Assembly: GCA_015258065.1 (NCBI GenBank) | Contig: JABZIZ010000026.1 | Location: forward strand, 1-22,615 | Source of the DNA: Lachnospiraceae bacterium | Lineage (GTDB): Bacteria > Bacillota > Clostridia > Lachnospirales > Lachnospiraceae | Direction: 5' to 3' | Length of the DNA stretch: 22,615 nucleotides | Shown here: piece after piece, positions 22,487 through 22,615 of the stretch | How the letters are laid out: every line of letters starts with the position of its first letter | Position numbering within the stretch: position 1 is the first letter of the stretch | Program-made: the position numbers and the translations under genes | The notes under the pieces: model-generated | Databases searched by the model: none | What the model was told of the DNA's origin: nothing | Seen by the model: the letters and a program-made list of their open reading frames with translations, nothing else

Positions 22487-22521
22487 AATCAGCCGCTGTG
22501 GAAAACAGCGGCTGATTTTAT
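22487..22521 (+). terminator. Intrinsic terminator of the YerB-like gene
   Basis: A perfect 13-bp stem, AATCAGCCGCTGT (22487-22499) and ACAGCGGCTGATT (22505-22517), encloses the loop GGAAA and is followed by TTTTAT when the last stem bases are counted. It lies 52 bases after the stop codon. A group II intron starts two bases beyond it. Confidence 0.95.
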
Positions 22522-22522
22522 A

Positions 22523-22615
22523 GTGCGCCCAGCGGCGCACGTTTCTAATCGGTGCAAGTCCGGAGTCCGCCCGGTAGTGGGAAGGACATAGCCGAAGGCA
22601 AGGGTGTCCATCGTG
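22523..22615 (+). mobile_element. Group II intron, 5' end (cut by the window edge), probably class C
   Basis: The sequence begins GTGCG, the 5' consensus of group II introns, with a short hairpin GTGCGCC-CAGC-GGCGCAC. Conserved domain I words follow: GTGCAAGTCC (22552-22561) and GCCGAAGGCAAGGGTGTCC (22592-22610). Only about 93 bases are present; the rest of the ribozyme and any reverse-transcriptase/maturase gene lie beyond the window. It stands on the same strand as, and immediately behind, an intrinsic terminator, which is the known target preference of class C introns. The class is inferred from this position and from the first bases. Confidence 0.88.

Overview
The window reads as chromosomal DNA of a Gram-positive anaerobe of the class Clostridia, most likely family Lachnospiraceae. 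The basis is a base composition near half GC, AGGAGG-type ribosome sites with several TTG/GTG starts, two LTA-synthase-like enzymes, a YerB-type (DUF3048) lipoprotein, a DUF6320-like zinc-ribbon membrane protein and a clostridial-style group II intron. The species cannot be named from the sequence alone.

Layout. (1) 1-2457, plus strand: the 3' end of a LarA-type nickel-dependent hydroxyacid racemase, a type-2 glycerate kinase and a small Smr-domain protein. (2) 2476-7219, minus strand, read from right to left: proA, a macro-domain ADP-ribose hydrolase, a family 2 polyprenyl-phosphate-type glycosyltransferase and a YdjC/ChbG-type deacetylase. The last two are coupled by a ribosome site inside the end of the glycosyltransferase gene. 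(3) 7465-16111, plus strand: an MdoB/LtaS-type phosphoglycerol transferase, ddl, murF, a second and larger LTA-synthase-like enzyme whose start overlaps murF, and an aspartate-aminotransferase-like enzyme. (4) 16205-19310, minus strand: a condensation-type acyltransferase, a six-helix zinc-ribbon membrane protein (4-bp overlap) and an HSL-type esterase. (5) 19538-22434, plus strand: a polytopic GT-C-like membrane protein and a YerB-like lipoprotein ending in a strong terminator. (6) 22523 to the window end: the 5' end of a group II intron placed directly behind that terminator.

The dominant theme is the cell envelope: D-Ala-D-Ala synthesis and its addition to the peptidoglycan precursor (ddl, murF), glycerol-phosphate polymer or glycolipid modification (two sulfatase-fold transferases), lipid-linked sugar synthesis and deacetylation, a possible GT-C transferase, and an ester-forming/ester-cleaving pair. 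Proline synthesis and hydroxyacid metabolism are the metabolic side.

The most unusual property is the density of short tandem repeats. Ten separate arrays, with units of 13, 20, 26, 27, 28, 30, 36, 39, 42 and 44 bp, occur in 22.6 kb, almost all at gene boundaries or in linkers and tails of proteins. At least two arrays duplicate the end of a coding sequence with its stop codon, and one duplicates a ribosome-site-plus-start block. Several conserved enzymes (ProA, MurF, ChbG-type) also carry extra low-complexity inserts.
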